From Ruminococcus sp. YE71 (lineage in GTDB: Bacteria; Bacillota; Clostridia; Oscillospirales; Ruminococcaceae), in assembly GCF_900119155.1 (NCBI RefSeq), contig NZ_FPIR01000006.1:1-64000 (forward strand): 64,000 nt of DNA, given 5' to 3'. Of this stretch, positions 24,066-33,328 are shown piece by piece. Made by a program: the position numbers and the translations under genes. The notes under the pieces were generated by a model that did no database searches, was not told the origin of the DNA, and saw only the letters and a program-made list of their open reading frames with translations. How positions within the stretch are numbered: the stretch's first letter is position 1; the number at the start of each line of letters is the position of its first letter.

Positions 24066-25190
24066 TTATTCCTTGACAGGGGTTCCGAGATCCATATCCT
24101 TGTAGGAAGTGATGATACCGTTCTCGTCGCGGGTGATAACGCCGTCGGGGAGAAGGTCGGAGTTGTCCTGCTGCTCGTAGGAAGCGCCGCCGGGGATGTT
24201 CTCAGCGGGAACAGGGATGATGTTGCCGTCCTCGTCCTCGAATACGATGTCAGCGATGTACCAGTCGATGTGGCTCTTTACCTGCCATGCCATAATGGTC
24301 ATGAAGTTCTTTTCATAGTCCTTCTTGAACATAGCGCTGTCCTTGAGACCCGGACGAGCCATTACCTCGGTATAAGCCCACTGGTTTGCCCACTCAACTT
24401 CGCTGTCCTCGCCGCTCATGAGGGATGCGCAGCTCCACTCGATAAGGTTGCCGTCCCACTTGTCGTTGTTGTTGCAGCCGAATGCGCCGCCGTACCATGC
24501 AACGGTAACAGGGCCGAGACCTGCGTCGCCGTCAGCGTTCTCGTCATATACAGCCTGATCTCTTGCGATGCAGACAATATCCACCTTCATGGTGAAGATC
24601 TTCTCCATATCCTCTTCGTGACCCTTGAACATCTTGTTCATATCGAAACGGATCTTCGGAGTCCAGTAGAAAGGTCTGCCTCTCTTGAACACGTTCTCCT
24701 TCTCGAAAACTTCGTTCATCTTGAGCATGGGGATGCCTGCAACGTCCTCAACGGAAAGCTCCATATAAGCTTCATCGCCGTAATCATAGTAGCCCTCATC
24801 ACCAGGCTTCTTGCCGTTAACTTCCTCGTTGAACATCTCAACGAAAGCATTTACATCGGTATCAGCATTAAACTTGAGCGAGCAGTTGTCGTAGTTCTTG
24901 AGTGCATCAGCAACGCCCGAAATAGGAGTGAACTGTGTGCCCGCAGAAGCAGTCTCATCAGACTTAGACTCGTCAGCGGTGCTCTCTTCGGCCTTGGACT
25001 CCTCTGCACTGTCAGCTGCGGACTCCTCAGCGCTGTCAGCCTTGGACTCCTCGGTGCTCTCAGCTGCACTCTCAGCAGCCTTGGTGGTGGTAGTGGTGCT
25101 GCCGGAAGAGGACGAATCGTCCGAACCGCAGGCAGTCATCATGGAAGCAGCAAGGATAGCAGCAACCGTGCAAGCTAAAATTTTCTTCAT
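24066..25190 (-). CDS. lipoprotein of unknown function
   Basis: 374 residues. The lipobox SMMTAC gives Cys21. A low-complexity linker rich in Ser, Glu, Ala, Lys and Asp (about residues 25-85) is built from units like EESKAD and ESAADS. The folded region (about 88-374) includes VAWYGGAFGCNNNDKWDGNLIEW and an aromatic-rich C-terminal half. I do not recognise the family. The hydrophobic face and acidic surface suggest ligand or carbohydrate binding, but that is a guess. GGAGG precedes ATG 25190. It has its own promoter and terminator. Confidence 0.75.
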   Translation of the reverse strand: MKKILACTVAAILAASMMTACGSDDSSSSGSTTTTTKAAESAAESTEESKADSAEESAADSAEESKAEESTADESKSDETASAGTQFTPISGVADALKNYDNCSLKFNADTDVNAFVEMFNEEVNGKKPGDEGYYDYGDEAYMELSVEDVAGIPMLKMNEVFEKENVFKRGRPFYWTPKIRFDMNKMFKGHEEDMEKIFTMKVDIVCIARDQAVYDENADGDAGLGPVTVAWYGGAFGCNNNDKWDGNLIEWSCASLMSGEDSEVEWANQWAYTEVMARPGLKDSAMFKKDYEKNFMTIMAWQVKSHIDWYIADIVFEDEDGNIIPVPAENIPGGASYEQQDNSDLLPDGVITRDENGIITSYKDMDLGTPVKE

Positions 25191-25240
25191 AATAATAACC
25201 TCCGAATTTTAAACAAAAGAATATTGCTTCTTTATAGTCA

Positions 25241-25269
25241 ATTATAGCATAAAGCACGTATTTTTTCAA
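25241..25269 (-). promoter_or_regulatory. sigma-A promoter for the 24066 lipoprotein gene
   Basis: On the minus strand: TTGAAA (25264-25269), 17 bases and TATAAT (25241-25246). Confidence 0.85.
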
Positions 25270-25354
25270 TATGCGCTTTTCACAATAATAAAAAATGCTT
25301 TTGTTAAATTCACACAGATAACGTTTACAAAACCGTGCAGATTACACAAAAGAT

Positions 25355-25490
25355 GCAGCGCTCCTCGGGGGTGTTTTTTCCCGGTGGAGAACCTTTCCAA
25401 CGACTTATAAATATGTCATAAGATAGATGTGTTCGGGAAGATCGTGATTCATTTTATATATTGTTGCTCATTGCCAAAAAGACGGTGATA
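25355..25490 (-). repeat. twin-hairpin repeat, partial copy C
   Basis: A degraded piece of the copy A/B element in the same orientation as B. GGAGAACCTTTC at about 25385 and CGGGAAGATCGTGATTC followed by TTGCTCATTGCCAAAAAGACG (about 25434-25484) match the interior of B. The long hairpins are lost. It lies between the terminator of the 25559 gene and the promoter of the 24066 gene. Confidence 0.7.
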
Positions 25491-25496
25491 AGCACA

Positions 25497-25524
25497 AAAG
25501 ACCGCGTCCGAAGACACGGTCTTT
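25497..25524 (-). terminator. terminator of the 25559 gene
   Basis: AAGACCG and CGGTCTT arms with short inner pairing. On the minus strand the hairpin is followed by TTTTG. Confidence 0.65.
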
Positions 25525-25558
25525 CTCGTTTTAAGCGAATTACGCAAATATCCGAAAA

Positions 25559-26641
25559 TTACTTCTTGCGGGATACAACGATTGCTGCACCTGCGAGAGC
25601 TGCGATAGCGAGACCTACGCCTGCTGCTGCACCGCTTGCTGCGTTCTCGGTGTTGTCGGAAGCAGCGGTAGAAGCAGATGTGCTGGTCGAACCGCCTGTT
25701 GTAGAAGCCTTGCTGGTAGTGGAGCTGCCGGACTTGCTGGTAGTGCTCGTCGTAGAAGAAGTGGACGAGGAGTTGCTCGAAGTGGTCGAGCTGTTGCTGT
25801 CAGTAGTGCTGCTGGAGCTGTCACTCTTGCTGTCTTCCTTGCCGCTGGTCTTGCCGCCGGGGATCTGCTTGTTGATCTCGTCGGAAGAAACTACAGCCCA
25901 CTTGCCTGTATCAGCTTCCTGAGTCTGGGAAGCGTCAACGTTGTTCGGCAGTACGGTACCTGCTGTCATGCTGAATACCTGATAGATGTTGCCGTTCTCG
26001 TCAGTCTCTTCGTAGGGGTGATACTCCCATGTAGACTCAGAGCAGTCAACGTGTACGGTAAAGGTAAGAGCGGAAACGTTGGTGTCGGTCAGAGTGATCT
26101 GAGCCCATTCACCGTTGTACTTGCTCGGGCCGGTGGACATATTGTTGATGTCGCAGGCGCCCCAAGCCATCTTCTGAGAGCCGTCATCCTCATACTCGAA
26201 CTTCTTCCAGCCCTTCTCGTCATCCTTAGGCGAGTCTTGGTTCCAGGAAGTCTGAACGGTGTACATATAGCCCGAACCTACGCCGCCGTTGCCGTCGTAG
26301 ATGTTGTTTGCAGAGCTGGTTACCTCGATAGTGAGCTTAGCGTTGGTAACATGACCTACCTGAATGTTGAATCCGAGGTTGTAGGTATCAACAGTACCGG
26401 TCTCCGTATTGGTATAACCAACGAGCTGAGCCTTCTTGTCCTTGAGTGCATTTGCATCAGGGTCAACAATAGCATCGCCTGCGATAGCAGCGATGTCAGC
26501 GCCGGAATAAACATAGGTAGCATCATAAGTAGCAGGATAGAAGCTGCCCGATACTGCTTCTTCCGCGGAAACGGTCATAGCAGTCATAGATGCAGCAAGT
26601 GCTAATGCAGACATACCTGCAAAGATCTTTGCAACTTTCAT
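25559..26641 (-). CDS. secreted surface protein with C-terminal membrane anchor
   Basis: 360 residues. Signal peptide about 1-26 (cleavage near VSAEE). A beta-rich folded region runs to about residue 245. A linker of Ser, Thr, Lys and Gly follows (about 262-325), then a hydrophobic stretch (AAAGVGLAIAALAGAAIVV) and a short positive tail SRKK. The end looks like a cell-wall sorting signal, but there is no LPXTG; NTENAASG stands in the motif's place. It may be held in the membrane or sorted through a variant signal. Ligand unknown. GGAGGAG precedes the ATG. Confidence 0.78.
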   Translation of the reverse strand: MKVAKIFAGMSALALAASMTAMTVSAEEAVSGSFYPATYDATYVYSGADIAAIAGDAIVDPDANALKDKKAQLVGYTNTETGTVDTYNLGFNIQVGHVTNAKLTIEVTSSANNIYDGNGGVGSGYMYTVQTSWNQDSPKDDEKGWKKFEYEDDGSQKMAWGACDINNMSTGPSKYNGEWAQITLTDTNVSALTFTVHVDCSESTWEYHPYEETDENGNIYQVFSMTAGTVLPNNVDASQTQEADTGKWAVVSSDEINKQIPGGKTSGKEDSKSDSSSSTTDSNSSTTSSNSSSTSSTTSTTSKSGSSTTSKASTTGGSTSTSASTAASDNTENAASGAAAGVGLAIAALAGAAIVVSRKK

Positions 26642-26727
26642 TTAAATCTCCTCCATATTATAAAGATCGAACCTAAAAGATACGGAAAAACCATGATAAA
26701 TACAGTTATCCCGTTGATTCATATATC

Positions 26728-26756
26728 ATTATAGCAGAATCCCGCCCGAAAATCAA
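26728..26756 (-). promoter_or_regulatory. sigma-A promoter for the 25559 surface protein gene
   Basis: Minus strand: TTGATT (26751-26756), 17 bases and TATAAT (26728-26733). Confidence 0.85.
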
Positions 26757-26914
26757 GCTTTTTTCAAAAAAATCTTTTGCCATTATCGTCGAATTTGTCA
26801 CAAACTTTTCACATATTTTTTGTGCAACAATTATAGAAAACGATTACCTTCCCGCCTGCGAGGCAAGAAAAAAAGAGGGCAGAAGCGCCCTCTTTCAGGA
26901 TATTTTTTTCTGCA

Positions 26915-29260
26915 TTATACCGCAACATCCGAGAATTCCACGCCGACCTGCTTGCCTTCATACTCGCAGGTGTACTTGCAGCCGACGTTATGGATGATAA
27001 CGTTGTCCGAGTCATCGATCTCGAACACGCCCTCGACCGTCTTTGTGATATACAGCTTCTTTTCCACTCCCGGATAGTTGCTGTCATAAACGGTCAGCAC
27101 GTACTTGCGGTGGTCTGTGCTGTCCTGTATCAGACCCGTAGCGTTAACGGTATGTGAGCCGTCAATCATGGTAACGACAGGCTCGCCCACCGCCAGAAGA
27201 TGTTTCAGGTTCTCGAAGCCCTGCTCCCCGTTCCTGAGGTCGAAGGTCGCGCCCTCGTCCGCCCACTGCACGGCGTTGAGCCTGTAGAGCGCCTTGTAGA
27301 ACTCGGTCTCCCACTCGGAGCACGAGGCTCTTATCTTTTCCTCGGAGCCCGCGATGTCCAGCGAAAGCAGTTCAACGCGCTTCCAGTGCAGGTTATTGGA
27401 ATTGAGCTTATACTCCCTGACCTTCCAGCCCTCTTTCGCCACCTTGGCGTCAAGTTCGGAAGAAACTCTGAGGGTATTGCCCAGCGAATTGTAGTCGAGA
27501 TAGCGCTTGACATCTGCAAGCTCGCCATTCTGGAGCGTCGGCACGAGGTTCGAGAGCGGCTGATGGTCTTTGAAACGCTTTTCGACATCAGTACCCTTGA
27601 AGCTGTAGCCTGCCGCCGCGTACTTTTGGGCGCTCTCCTCGAAGGGTTCGATATCGCCGAGCTTCATCGGCAGTCTGCCGACGTACCAGTCTCTCGCCAT
27701 TATCGCGATGCCGTAGTCAAGGCTCGGGGTCTCGGAAGCGCGGAAATTCTTCACCGCAAGACCGTTCTTCACGGGGTCGAAGCCCGTATTGTACAGCGAG
27801 TAGCCGTGAAGCGCCTCGTCGCTCTCCGAGTAATCAACGATATCGTAATTAAGTGTGGTCACTATCTGCAAATAAACGTTTTCCAGCGCGTCCGCGTCGG
27901 AAGCCGAGTAGTACTTTCCGCCCGTTTCCGCCGAAACGTTCTGGAGCCAGTTTCTGTCAGCCTCACGTCCGAGGCCTACGGTCATGATAATGATATTCTT
28001 CTCGTCCGCTATCTTCGCCAGCTGTGCGATGGTCTTTGCGTTAGACTCATCCGAAGCGCCGTCCGAAAGCAGAACGATTATGTTTCGTGTATTCGTGGAC
28101 TTGGTATTGTCGAAGGATTCCATACACTGCTGCAAAGCCGACTCGATATGTGAGCCGTCGAACACCTCATCCTCGTTCCGTATGCGTTTGAGCGCGGAGT
28201 TGAGCTTGGTGGTGTCCGTAGTAAAGCTCTGCATCAGCTTATACGAGCCCGTGAATTTCGCGATGGAGTATTTGTAATCCCCCTCGCCCTCTATCTTGCT
28301 GATAAGCCCCCTTGTGAAATCAAGGCGCTTGAAGTTGACGTCGTTCTCGGGGGATACCGAGCATTTCTCGACGGGGTACATCGAGCCCGAGTTATCCAGC
28401 AGGAACGCTATCCTCGTGAGGGGCGTCTTGTTTGCCGAGCCCACCACGCCGACCACATACGTGCCGTATTCCGTGATCTCCGCGTTGACTGTAGCCTTTT
28501 CGCTGTCGCAGGTGCTGTCTATCTTGGCATACTGCTGATTCGCGGGGTTGAACCTGAGCACCGAGAGGTCGCTCATGTCTATGCCCTGCTTCCTCAGCCT
28601 GTTCTTGTCGATCTGGAACGAAAGCGACGCGGTCTCAAACTTATAGTCGGACATTATATCGTAAGCCTTGCTGACGATGCCCGAGTTCGAGCTGATGCCG
28701 AAAAGGTTCAGCTCCGTCATCGAAATATTCGCAATATTTGCCGTACCCGTGACGTGCATCGACAGCTGCCCTTCCTTCAGCGTGTGATCCATCATACGCA
28801 CGATATCACGGGTGGTGCCGTCGGTACGTTCTTTTTTGGGGTCGAGCCCCACGATGAGCTCGTAACCGTCAAGCAGAGTATCGCCGTCGGTATCGGGGTT
28901 CAGCGGGTCGGTGCCGAACTTGTTCTCTATCCCGTCCGACACGCCGTCCGAATCGCTGTCCTCATCGAGCGGATTGGTGCCGAGCTCCTTTTCCTCACCG
29001 TTTGTGAGCCCGTCGCCGTCGTTATCGTCATCATCGGCAAGCTCGGGTTCGCGGTAGGTGGTGTTTATCTCAAACTGAGAAATAAGGTTCTGTGCGAGAA
29101 GGATGGAATCGTTCTTTTTAAGCCTGCTGATAGTCACCGCGCTGACAGCGCCTGCGCCGACTATCGCGATACCGGCGACGACCGCCAGTATTTTCCTGCC
29201 CCGATCACGTTTCAACTGTTTCCCTGCCAGAGCCTGTGCCGCAGAGCGTTCGTTTTTCAT
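26915..29260 (-). CDS. membrane-anchored VWA protein with thrombospondin type 3-like repeats
   Basis: 781 residues. A basic cytoplasmic N terminus precedes one membrane segment (about 24-44). About three calcium-binding DxDxDG repeats (76-140) are rich in NDGDG, DSDSDG and DTDGD. A linker domain follows, then a von Willebrand A domain (about 282-470) with an intact MIDAS (LLDNSGSM at 287-294, later a conserved Thr and LSDGASD). The last 150 residues resemble a papain-like fold (GEPVVTMIDGSH, then YDSNYPG) without a clear catalytic Cys. It probably acts outside the cell in adhesion or substrate binding. Single gene; AAGGAGG precedes the ATG. Confidence 0.85.
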   Translation of the reverse strand: MKNERSAAQALAGKQLKRDRGRKILAVVAGIAIVGAGAVSAVTISRLKKNDSILLAQNLISQFEINTTYREPELADDDDNDGDGLTNGEEKELGTNPLDEDSDSDGVSDGIENKFGTDPLNPDTDGDTLLDGYELIVGLDPKKERTDGTTRDIVRMMDHTLKEGQLSMHVTGTANIANISMTELNLFGISSNSGIVSKAYDIMSDYKFETASLSFQIDKNRLRKQGIDMSDLSVLRFNPANQQYAKIDSTCDSEKATVNAEITEYGTYVVGVVGSANKTPLTRIAFLLDNSGSMYPVEKCSVSPENDVNFKRLDFTRGLISKIEGEGDYKYSIAKFTGSYKLMQSFTTDTTKLNSALKRIRNEDEVFDGSHIESALQQCMESFDNTKSTNTRNIIVLLSDGASDESNAKTIAQLAKIADEKNIIIMTVGLGREADRNWLQNVSAETGGKYYSASDADALENVYLQIVTTLNYDIVDYSESDEALHGYSLYNTGFDPVKNGLAVKNFRASETPSLDYGIAIMARDWYVGRLPMKLGDIEPFEESAQKYAAAGYSFKGTDVEKRFKDHQPLSNLVPTLQNGELADVKRYLDYNSLGNTLRVSSELDAKVAKEGWKVREYKLNSNNLHWKRVELLSLDIAGSEEKIRASCSEWETEFYKALYRLNAVQWADEGATFDLRNGEQGFENLKHLLAVGEPVVTMIDGSHTVNATGLIQDSTDHRKYVLTVYDSNYPGVEKKLYITKTVEGVFEIDDSDNVIIHNVGCKYTCEYEGKQVGVEFSDVAV

Positions 29261-29451
29261 CAGTGGCGTTCCTCCTTGACATCAGGCGGTTTTTTCCATA
29301 AAAAAAGCCGCACCAATAAGAATGTATTAACCTTTTATCAATTATATCATATATTGCGAAATATTTCAAGGCTTTTTTCACATATTTTTATTACAAACAT
29401 ATAAACTGGATAAGATATCGGATAAAATAATAAAAAATTCGTATATCCGTA

Positions 29452-29480
29452 TTGCATTGAAAGAAAAAAAATGTTATAAT
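29452..29480 (+). promoter_or_regulatory. promoter of the 29555-34633 operon
   Basis: TTGCAT (29452-29457), 17 bases and TATAAT (29475-29480). A second TATAAT follows at 29487-29492. Confidence 0.7.
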
Positions 29481-29554
29481 AAAGGTTATAATAAAAATCG
29501 CGGTCGGAAGCGCGTTCTTTCCGCCGCACCCACCCCCTCAGCAAGGAGAAAAAA

Positions 29555-31045
29555 ATGTCACAACCGATAAAAAAGCCTGTGACCGTCAGGCATATAAGAA
29601 GCAGGATGACGATGTTCTATACCGTGCTTATACTCACGATAGTCATCATCGGGAGCCTGCTGCTGTATTTCCATATCAGACACACCGTAGAGAAAAAACT
29701 GCGTTCAGAAGTCACCTCGCTCGCTTTGCAGATGGCTACCACCGTCAACAACTTCACCGCGTCCGCCGAGCTGGACTGCACCGAAGCCTTCAGGAGCGGC
29801 TGCGCCACCGACTTCGACCCCATCAGCGGTCAGATAGAAGAGTATGAGGCTCAGGCAGCCAAGACAGAGATGAAAAACCGCCTGCTGGGACTTTCGGCAG
29901 GCAAGAACTACAACGACTTTTTCTTCATCTACTCCGACTCGGAGACGGTGGGAAAGGTCAGCTCGGGCACGTCCGAACTTATCTCAAGGCTCGGGTATGA
30001 GCTTTTCAGCGACCGCCTCGGAAGTCAGGGCGACTGCTGGCTCTACTCCCCTGCCGTAAGCTCGGGAAAGGTGTTCTACCTCAGACGCGCCACCGACCAT
30101 TCGCTCTTCGTGCTGTCCTTCTACGCCGAGAAGATGGAGACCCTCTTCCCCGACGCCGAGCTTATCAGCAACACCTACGCAGTGGCGACCGAGAAGAACG
30201 TCATCATCCTTTCCAACGAGGCGGGACTCGCAAGAGGAACAAAGATCCCCTCGGATATCTCCGAACTGTTTGACGACCAGAACGGCGAGTCGGTGCTCAA
30301 AAACAGCACCCTCGGCGCAAGCGTCGCCGTTGACGCAGGCTGGCACGTTATCGTTACCCTGCCGTCGCCCATCCCCGACCTGCCCACAAGGGCTGTACTG
30401 CTGGCTCTGGTAATGTACGTGGCGGCAGCGGCATCGCTCAGCTGGCTCGTCGGACTTGTGGCAGCCGCACCTTTCAGACGCGATGAGATAAAGGCTGAGG
30501 GCAACGAGTTCATCGACCCCATCACAGGCAAGCTGAACGAATACGGACTCGATGAGAACATAAGCGAGAAGATCGAGACTTCGCTGGTGGGCAGCACCTA
30601 CGCGTTCATCGTACTCGGAGTCAAGGACCCCGAACAGGTGCGCTCGGCAGTTTCCTCAAAGTACTGGAACGATATCCGCTCAAAACTGATAGCCATGTCC
30701 GAGGAGTTCTTTGCAGAAAAGGAAAAAGAGATCCTTATCGGAAGGACGCAGGGCGACAGGATCGTTGTCTTTGCCGACTTCTCGGAATTCGATATTTTCA
30801 AGGCACACCGCACCCTCGAAATGACCTGTGCGGACTTCTGCTCATCTTTCAGCGGCTTCTCCGCAGGTGAGGACGGGGCGCTCAAACTCCACGTCAACGT
30901 CGGAGTCAGCGTATACCCCGACAGTGCCGACGATTTCGATTCGCTGCTCGAAAAGGCTTCAAAGGCATTTCTTGCAGCCAACAGACTGGACGGCGACAGC
31001 TTCGTGCTGTACGACCCCGCAAAGCACGAAAGTGAGGCGCTGTAA
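29555..31045 (+). CDS. membrane sensor with degenerate GGDEF domain
   Basis: 496 residues. One membrane helix at about 20-42, an extracellular sensor domain (about 43-275), a second helix at about 284-310, then a GGDEF-like domain (about 320-490). The family signature at 397-403 reads RTQGDRI where an active enzyme has R-x-GGDEF, so catalysis is unlikely. VNVGVSVYPDSADDFDSLLEKA matches the end of a GGDEF fold. It is probably a receptor that passes on a signal or binds nucleotide. The next gene, 4 bases later, is a solute-binding lipoprotein that may feed its sensor domain. Confidence 0.8.
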   Translation: MSQPIKKPVTVRHIRSRMTMFYTVLILTIVIIGSLLLYFHIRHTVEKKLRSEVTSLALQMATTVNNFTASAELDCTEAFRSGCATDFDPISGQIEEYEAQAAKTEMKNRLLGLSAGKNYNDFFFIYSDSETVGKVSSGTSELISRLGYELFSDRLGSQGDCWLYSPAVSSGKVFYLRRATDHSLFVLSFYAEKMETLFPDAELISNTYAVATEKNVIILSNEAGLARGTKIPSDISELFDDQNGESVLKNSTLGASVAVDAGWHVIVTLPSPIPDLPTRAVLLALVMYVAAAASLSWLVGLVAAAPFRRDEIKAEGNEFIDPITGKLNEYGLDENISEKIETSLVGSTYAFIVLGVKDPEQVRSAVSSKYWNDIRSKLIAMSEEFFAEKEKEILIGRTQGDRIVVFADFSEFDIFKAHRTLEMTCADFCSSFSGFSAGEDGALKLHVNVGVSVYPDSADDFDSLLEKASKAFLAANRLDGDSFVLYDPAKHESEAL

Positions 31046-31049
31046 GACA

Positions 31050-32294
31050 TTGAAGCTATCATTACGAAAAAAGATGCTCTGCCTGCTGTGCTCGCTGACA
31101 CTGACGCTGACAGGCTGCATCATGGACGACGACGAGATACATGAACCAATAGTACAGCCCCAGAAGATAACCTTCTCATGGTGGGGCAGCGAGATGCGCA
31201 GCGACTACACCATCCAGGGGCTCGAAGTGTTCGAGAAGAAGAACGACGAGATCTCGGTAGTCCCCTACTCCAACGAGTTCACGGGGTACAAGGAGAACCT
31301 TGACGCTCTCATGATGTCGGGCAACGAGTACGACGTCATGCAGATAAACTCAGCGTGGCTGGATGAATACTCCCCCAACGGCGAGGGTTTCTACGACCTG
31401 TTCGAGCTGAGCGACATCATCCACCTGAGCAATTTCTCGGATGACGAGCTGAAATACGGCATCCGCAACGGAAAGCTCAACGCCATCCCCATTTCGCTGA
31501 ACGCACAGACCTTCTACTACAACGAGAAACTGCTGAAAGACAACGGACTCTCCGTGCCGCAGACCTGGGACGATCTGTTTGCCTGCGCGGAAGTGCTCAA
31601 AAACAAAGACGTGCTGATGCTGGACGCGGCTCCGAAATCGCACTGGATAGCGCTGGTGGCTCACGAAGAACAGGTGTCGGGCAAAAAAGCCTTCGGCGGA
31701 TTCAGCGAGGAAAACGCGAAGAATATGTTCGAGTTCGAGGCGGAGCTTGTTGACAAGGGCGTGTTCTCCCGCAGCGAGTATGTCAAGGAGAACTTTCTGA
31801 ATAACAAGTCGGCAGGCGTCATCATGTGGGTCTCCGACGCACAGTACTACGTGTCCCCCATCAACGACCACGGAGGAAAAGCCGTCATCGGAGACTATGT
31901 CTGCGAGCCTAACTCGAAAAGGTTCGGCTGGTACGTTAAGCCCACCAGCCTTTACGCCATAAGCCGCACCAGCAAAAACCCTAAACAGGCGGCAAAGCTC
32001 GTTGACTTCCTGCTGAATAACGAGACTATGGCAATGTTACAGGGCACGGAAAAGGGCGTTCCGCTGTCACGCTCGGCTATCGAGACGCTTGACGCCTGCT
32101 CGAAGCTGTCGGGCGTTTCCTACGAAGCCAGCATGAAGATATCCGCGACACAGGAATTCGAGCTGATGGATCCCGAGCTTGAAGATACCGCACGCATCGA
32201 GGAGTTCTTCAGGCTGTTCGACCTGTACCACTACGGACATATAACAGCCGAGGAAGCCGCGGCGCAGTTCACGGCGGCATATCCGTTCAGCTGA
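31050..32294 (+). CDS. extracellular solute-binding lipoprotein (family 1)
   Basis: 414 residues from a TTG start at 31050, which supplies the basic n-region (KLSLRKK) before the hydrophobic core and lipobox LTGC. An ATG at 31074 would lose it. The folded part shows ITFSWWGSEMR, NEYDVMQINSAWL, IPISLNAQTFYYN and PTSLYAISRTSKNPKQAAKLVDFLL, typical of family 1 sugar-binding proteins. There is no ABC permease or ATPase gene nearby. The upstream partner is a GGDEF-like membrane sensor, so it may serve signalling and not import. Confidence 0.88.
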   Translation: MKLSLRKKMLCLLCSLTLTLTGCIMDDDEIHEPIVQPQKITFSWWGSEMRSDYTIQGLEVFEKKNDEISVVPYSNEFTGYKENLDALMMSGNEYDVMQINSAWLDEYSPNGEGFYDLFELSDIIHLSNFSDDELKYGIRNGKLNAIPISLNAQTFYYNEKLLKDNGLSVPQTWDDLFACAEVLKNKDVLMLDAAPKSHWIALVAHEEQVSGKKAFGGFSEENAKNMFEFEAELVDKGVFSRSEYVKENFLNNKSAGVIMWVSDAQYYVSPINDHGGKAVIGDYVCEPNSKRFGWYVKPTSLYAISRTSKNPKQAAKLVDFLLNNETMAMLQGTEKGVPLSRSAIETLDACSKLSGVSYEASMKISATQEFELMDPELEDTARIEEFFRLFDLYHYGHITAEEAAAQFTAAYPFS

Positions 32295-32324
32295 GATATT
32301 ACAGATATATAAAGGAACAACAGA

Positions 32325-32774
32325 ATGAACAATATCAGACCTGCACGGGAAAGCGACGCTTCGAGAATCGCCGAGATGCTCGTCACCAATTACCGTGTGA
32401 ATTTCTACAAGTTTTTCAAAAACGATGAATACTACTTCGGCGAGCTGAACGTCATCGACAAGGCTGCCGAATTCACAAACGACCCGTCGGCTGTCCGCGA
32501 GACCTTCGTCTACGACGACGGAGCGGTCAAGGGCTTCATCCGCATCAGCGGCACCGAGATAGTCAAGCTGTACGTGGAACCGACTTTTCAGAGCTGCGGC
32601 ATCGGCGGCGCTCTGGTCGAATACGCCATCGGACAGTTCGGGGCAGACCACCTGTGGGCACTCGAATACAACGAACGCGGACAGGCGTTCTACCGCAGGC
32701 ACGGCTTTGAGCTTACGGGCGAAAAAATGACTGAGGATGAGTGGGTACCTCTCCTCATGATGAGAAGAAAGTGA
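32325..32774 (+). CDS. GNAT-family N-acetyltransferase
   Basis: 149 residues, one GNAT domain. IRPARESDASRIAEML is the usual first strand and helix. VKLYVEPTFQSCGIGGALVEYA carries the acetyl-CoA loop (R/Q-x-x-G-x-G/A, here QSCGIGGA). ALEYNERGQAFYRRHGFE is the common last motif. The acceptor is unknown. AAAGGAAC precedes the ATG. It lies 30 bases after the solute-binding gene and 10 before the DUF4236 gene, so it is part of the same run. Confidence 0.9.
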   Translation: MNNIRPARESDASRIAEMLVTNYRVNFYKFFKNDEYYFGELNVIDKAAEFTNDPSAVRETFVYDDGAVKGFIRISGTEIVKLYVEPTFQSCGIGGALVEYAIGQFGADHLWALEYNERGQAFYRRHGFELTGEKMTEDEWVPLLMMRRK

Positions 32775-32784
32775 GGGTGAGCTT

Positions 32785-33312
32785 ATGGGCTTCAATTTCA
32801 GGAAAAGCATCAATCTCGGCAACGGAATGAGACTTAACCTCGGCAAAAAGAGCGCTTCGGTGTCGGTGGGCAAAAAGGGAGTGCGCCATTCGATAAGCAC
32901 GACGGGCAGACAGACCACGACGGTCGGCATCCCCGGTACGGGAGTTTCCTATACCCACACCACAGGCACGAAAAAGGCTGCTGCCGAAAAGAAGAAAAAA
33001 GAAGCCGCAAAGCAGAGCGCGAAACTCACCCGCGAACAGGAAAAGCTCGCAAAGGAAAGACAGCAGCTTGAGGCGGAACGCGCCGAGCTTGAACGTATGA
33101 AGCTCGAAAACGAACGTGCGAAGATAGCCGAGGAAAAGGCGGCTCTCGAACGTGAGCGCAGGGGCGAGACCGCAGAAACGCAGGAGAAGAGGCGCTTCTC
33201 GTTCAGAAAGCGCGAAGAAACTGCCGAGGCGACACCTCAGCCGCAGCCTGCACCGCAGACCCCTCAGCCCTCGAACCCGTATTCGAGCGGCAGAGCGAAA
33301 AAGAGCTATTGA
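32785..33312 (+). CDS. DUF4236 protein with coiled-coil tail
   Basis: 175 residues. The first about 60 (MGFNFRKSINLGNGMRLNLG through GIPGTGVSYTHTT) match DUF4236, a short glycine-rich beta domain of unknown role. Residues about 64-135 are a long charged helix of Lys, Glu and Arg heptads (coiled coil). The end is Pro/Gln-rich. GAGGGTGAGCTT precedes the ATG. The next two genes encode small proteins with membrane segments, so the three may form a complex. Confidence 0.82.
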   Translation: MGFNFRKSINLGNGMRLNLGKKSASVSVGKKGVRHSISTTGRQTTTVGIPGTGVSYTHTTGTKKAAAEKKKKEAAKQSAKLTREQEKLAKERQQLEAERAELERMKLENERAKIAEEKAALERERRGETAETQEKRRFSFRKREETAEATPQPQPAPQTPQPSNPYSSGRAKKSY

Positions 33313-33328
33313 ACGGAGTGTTGGAGAT

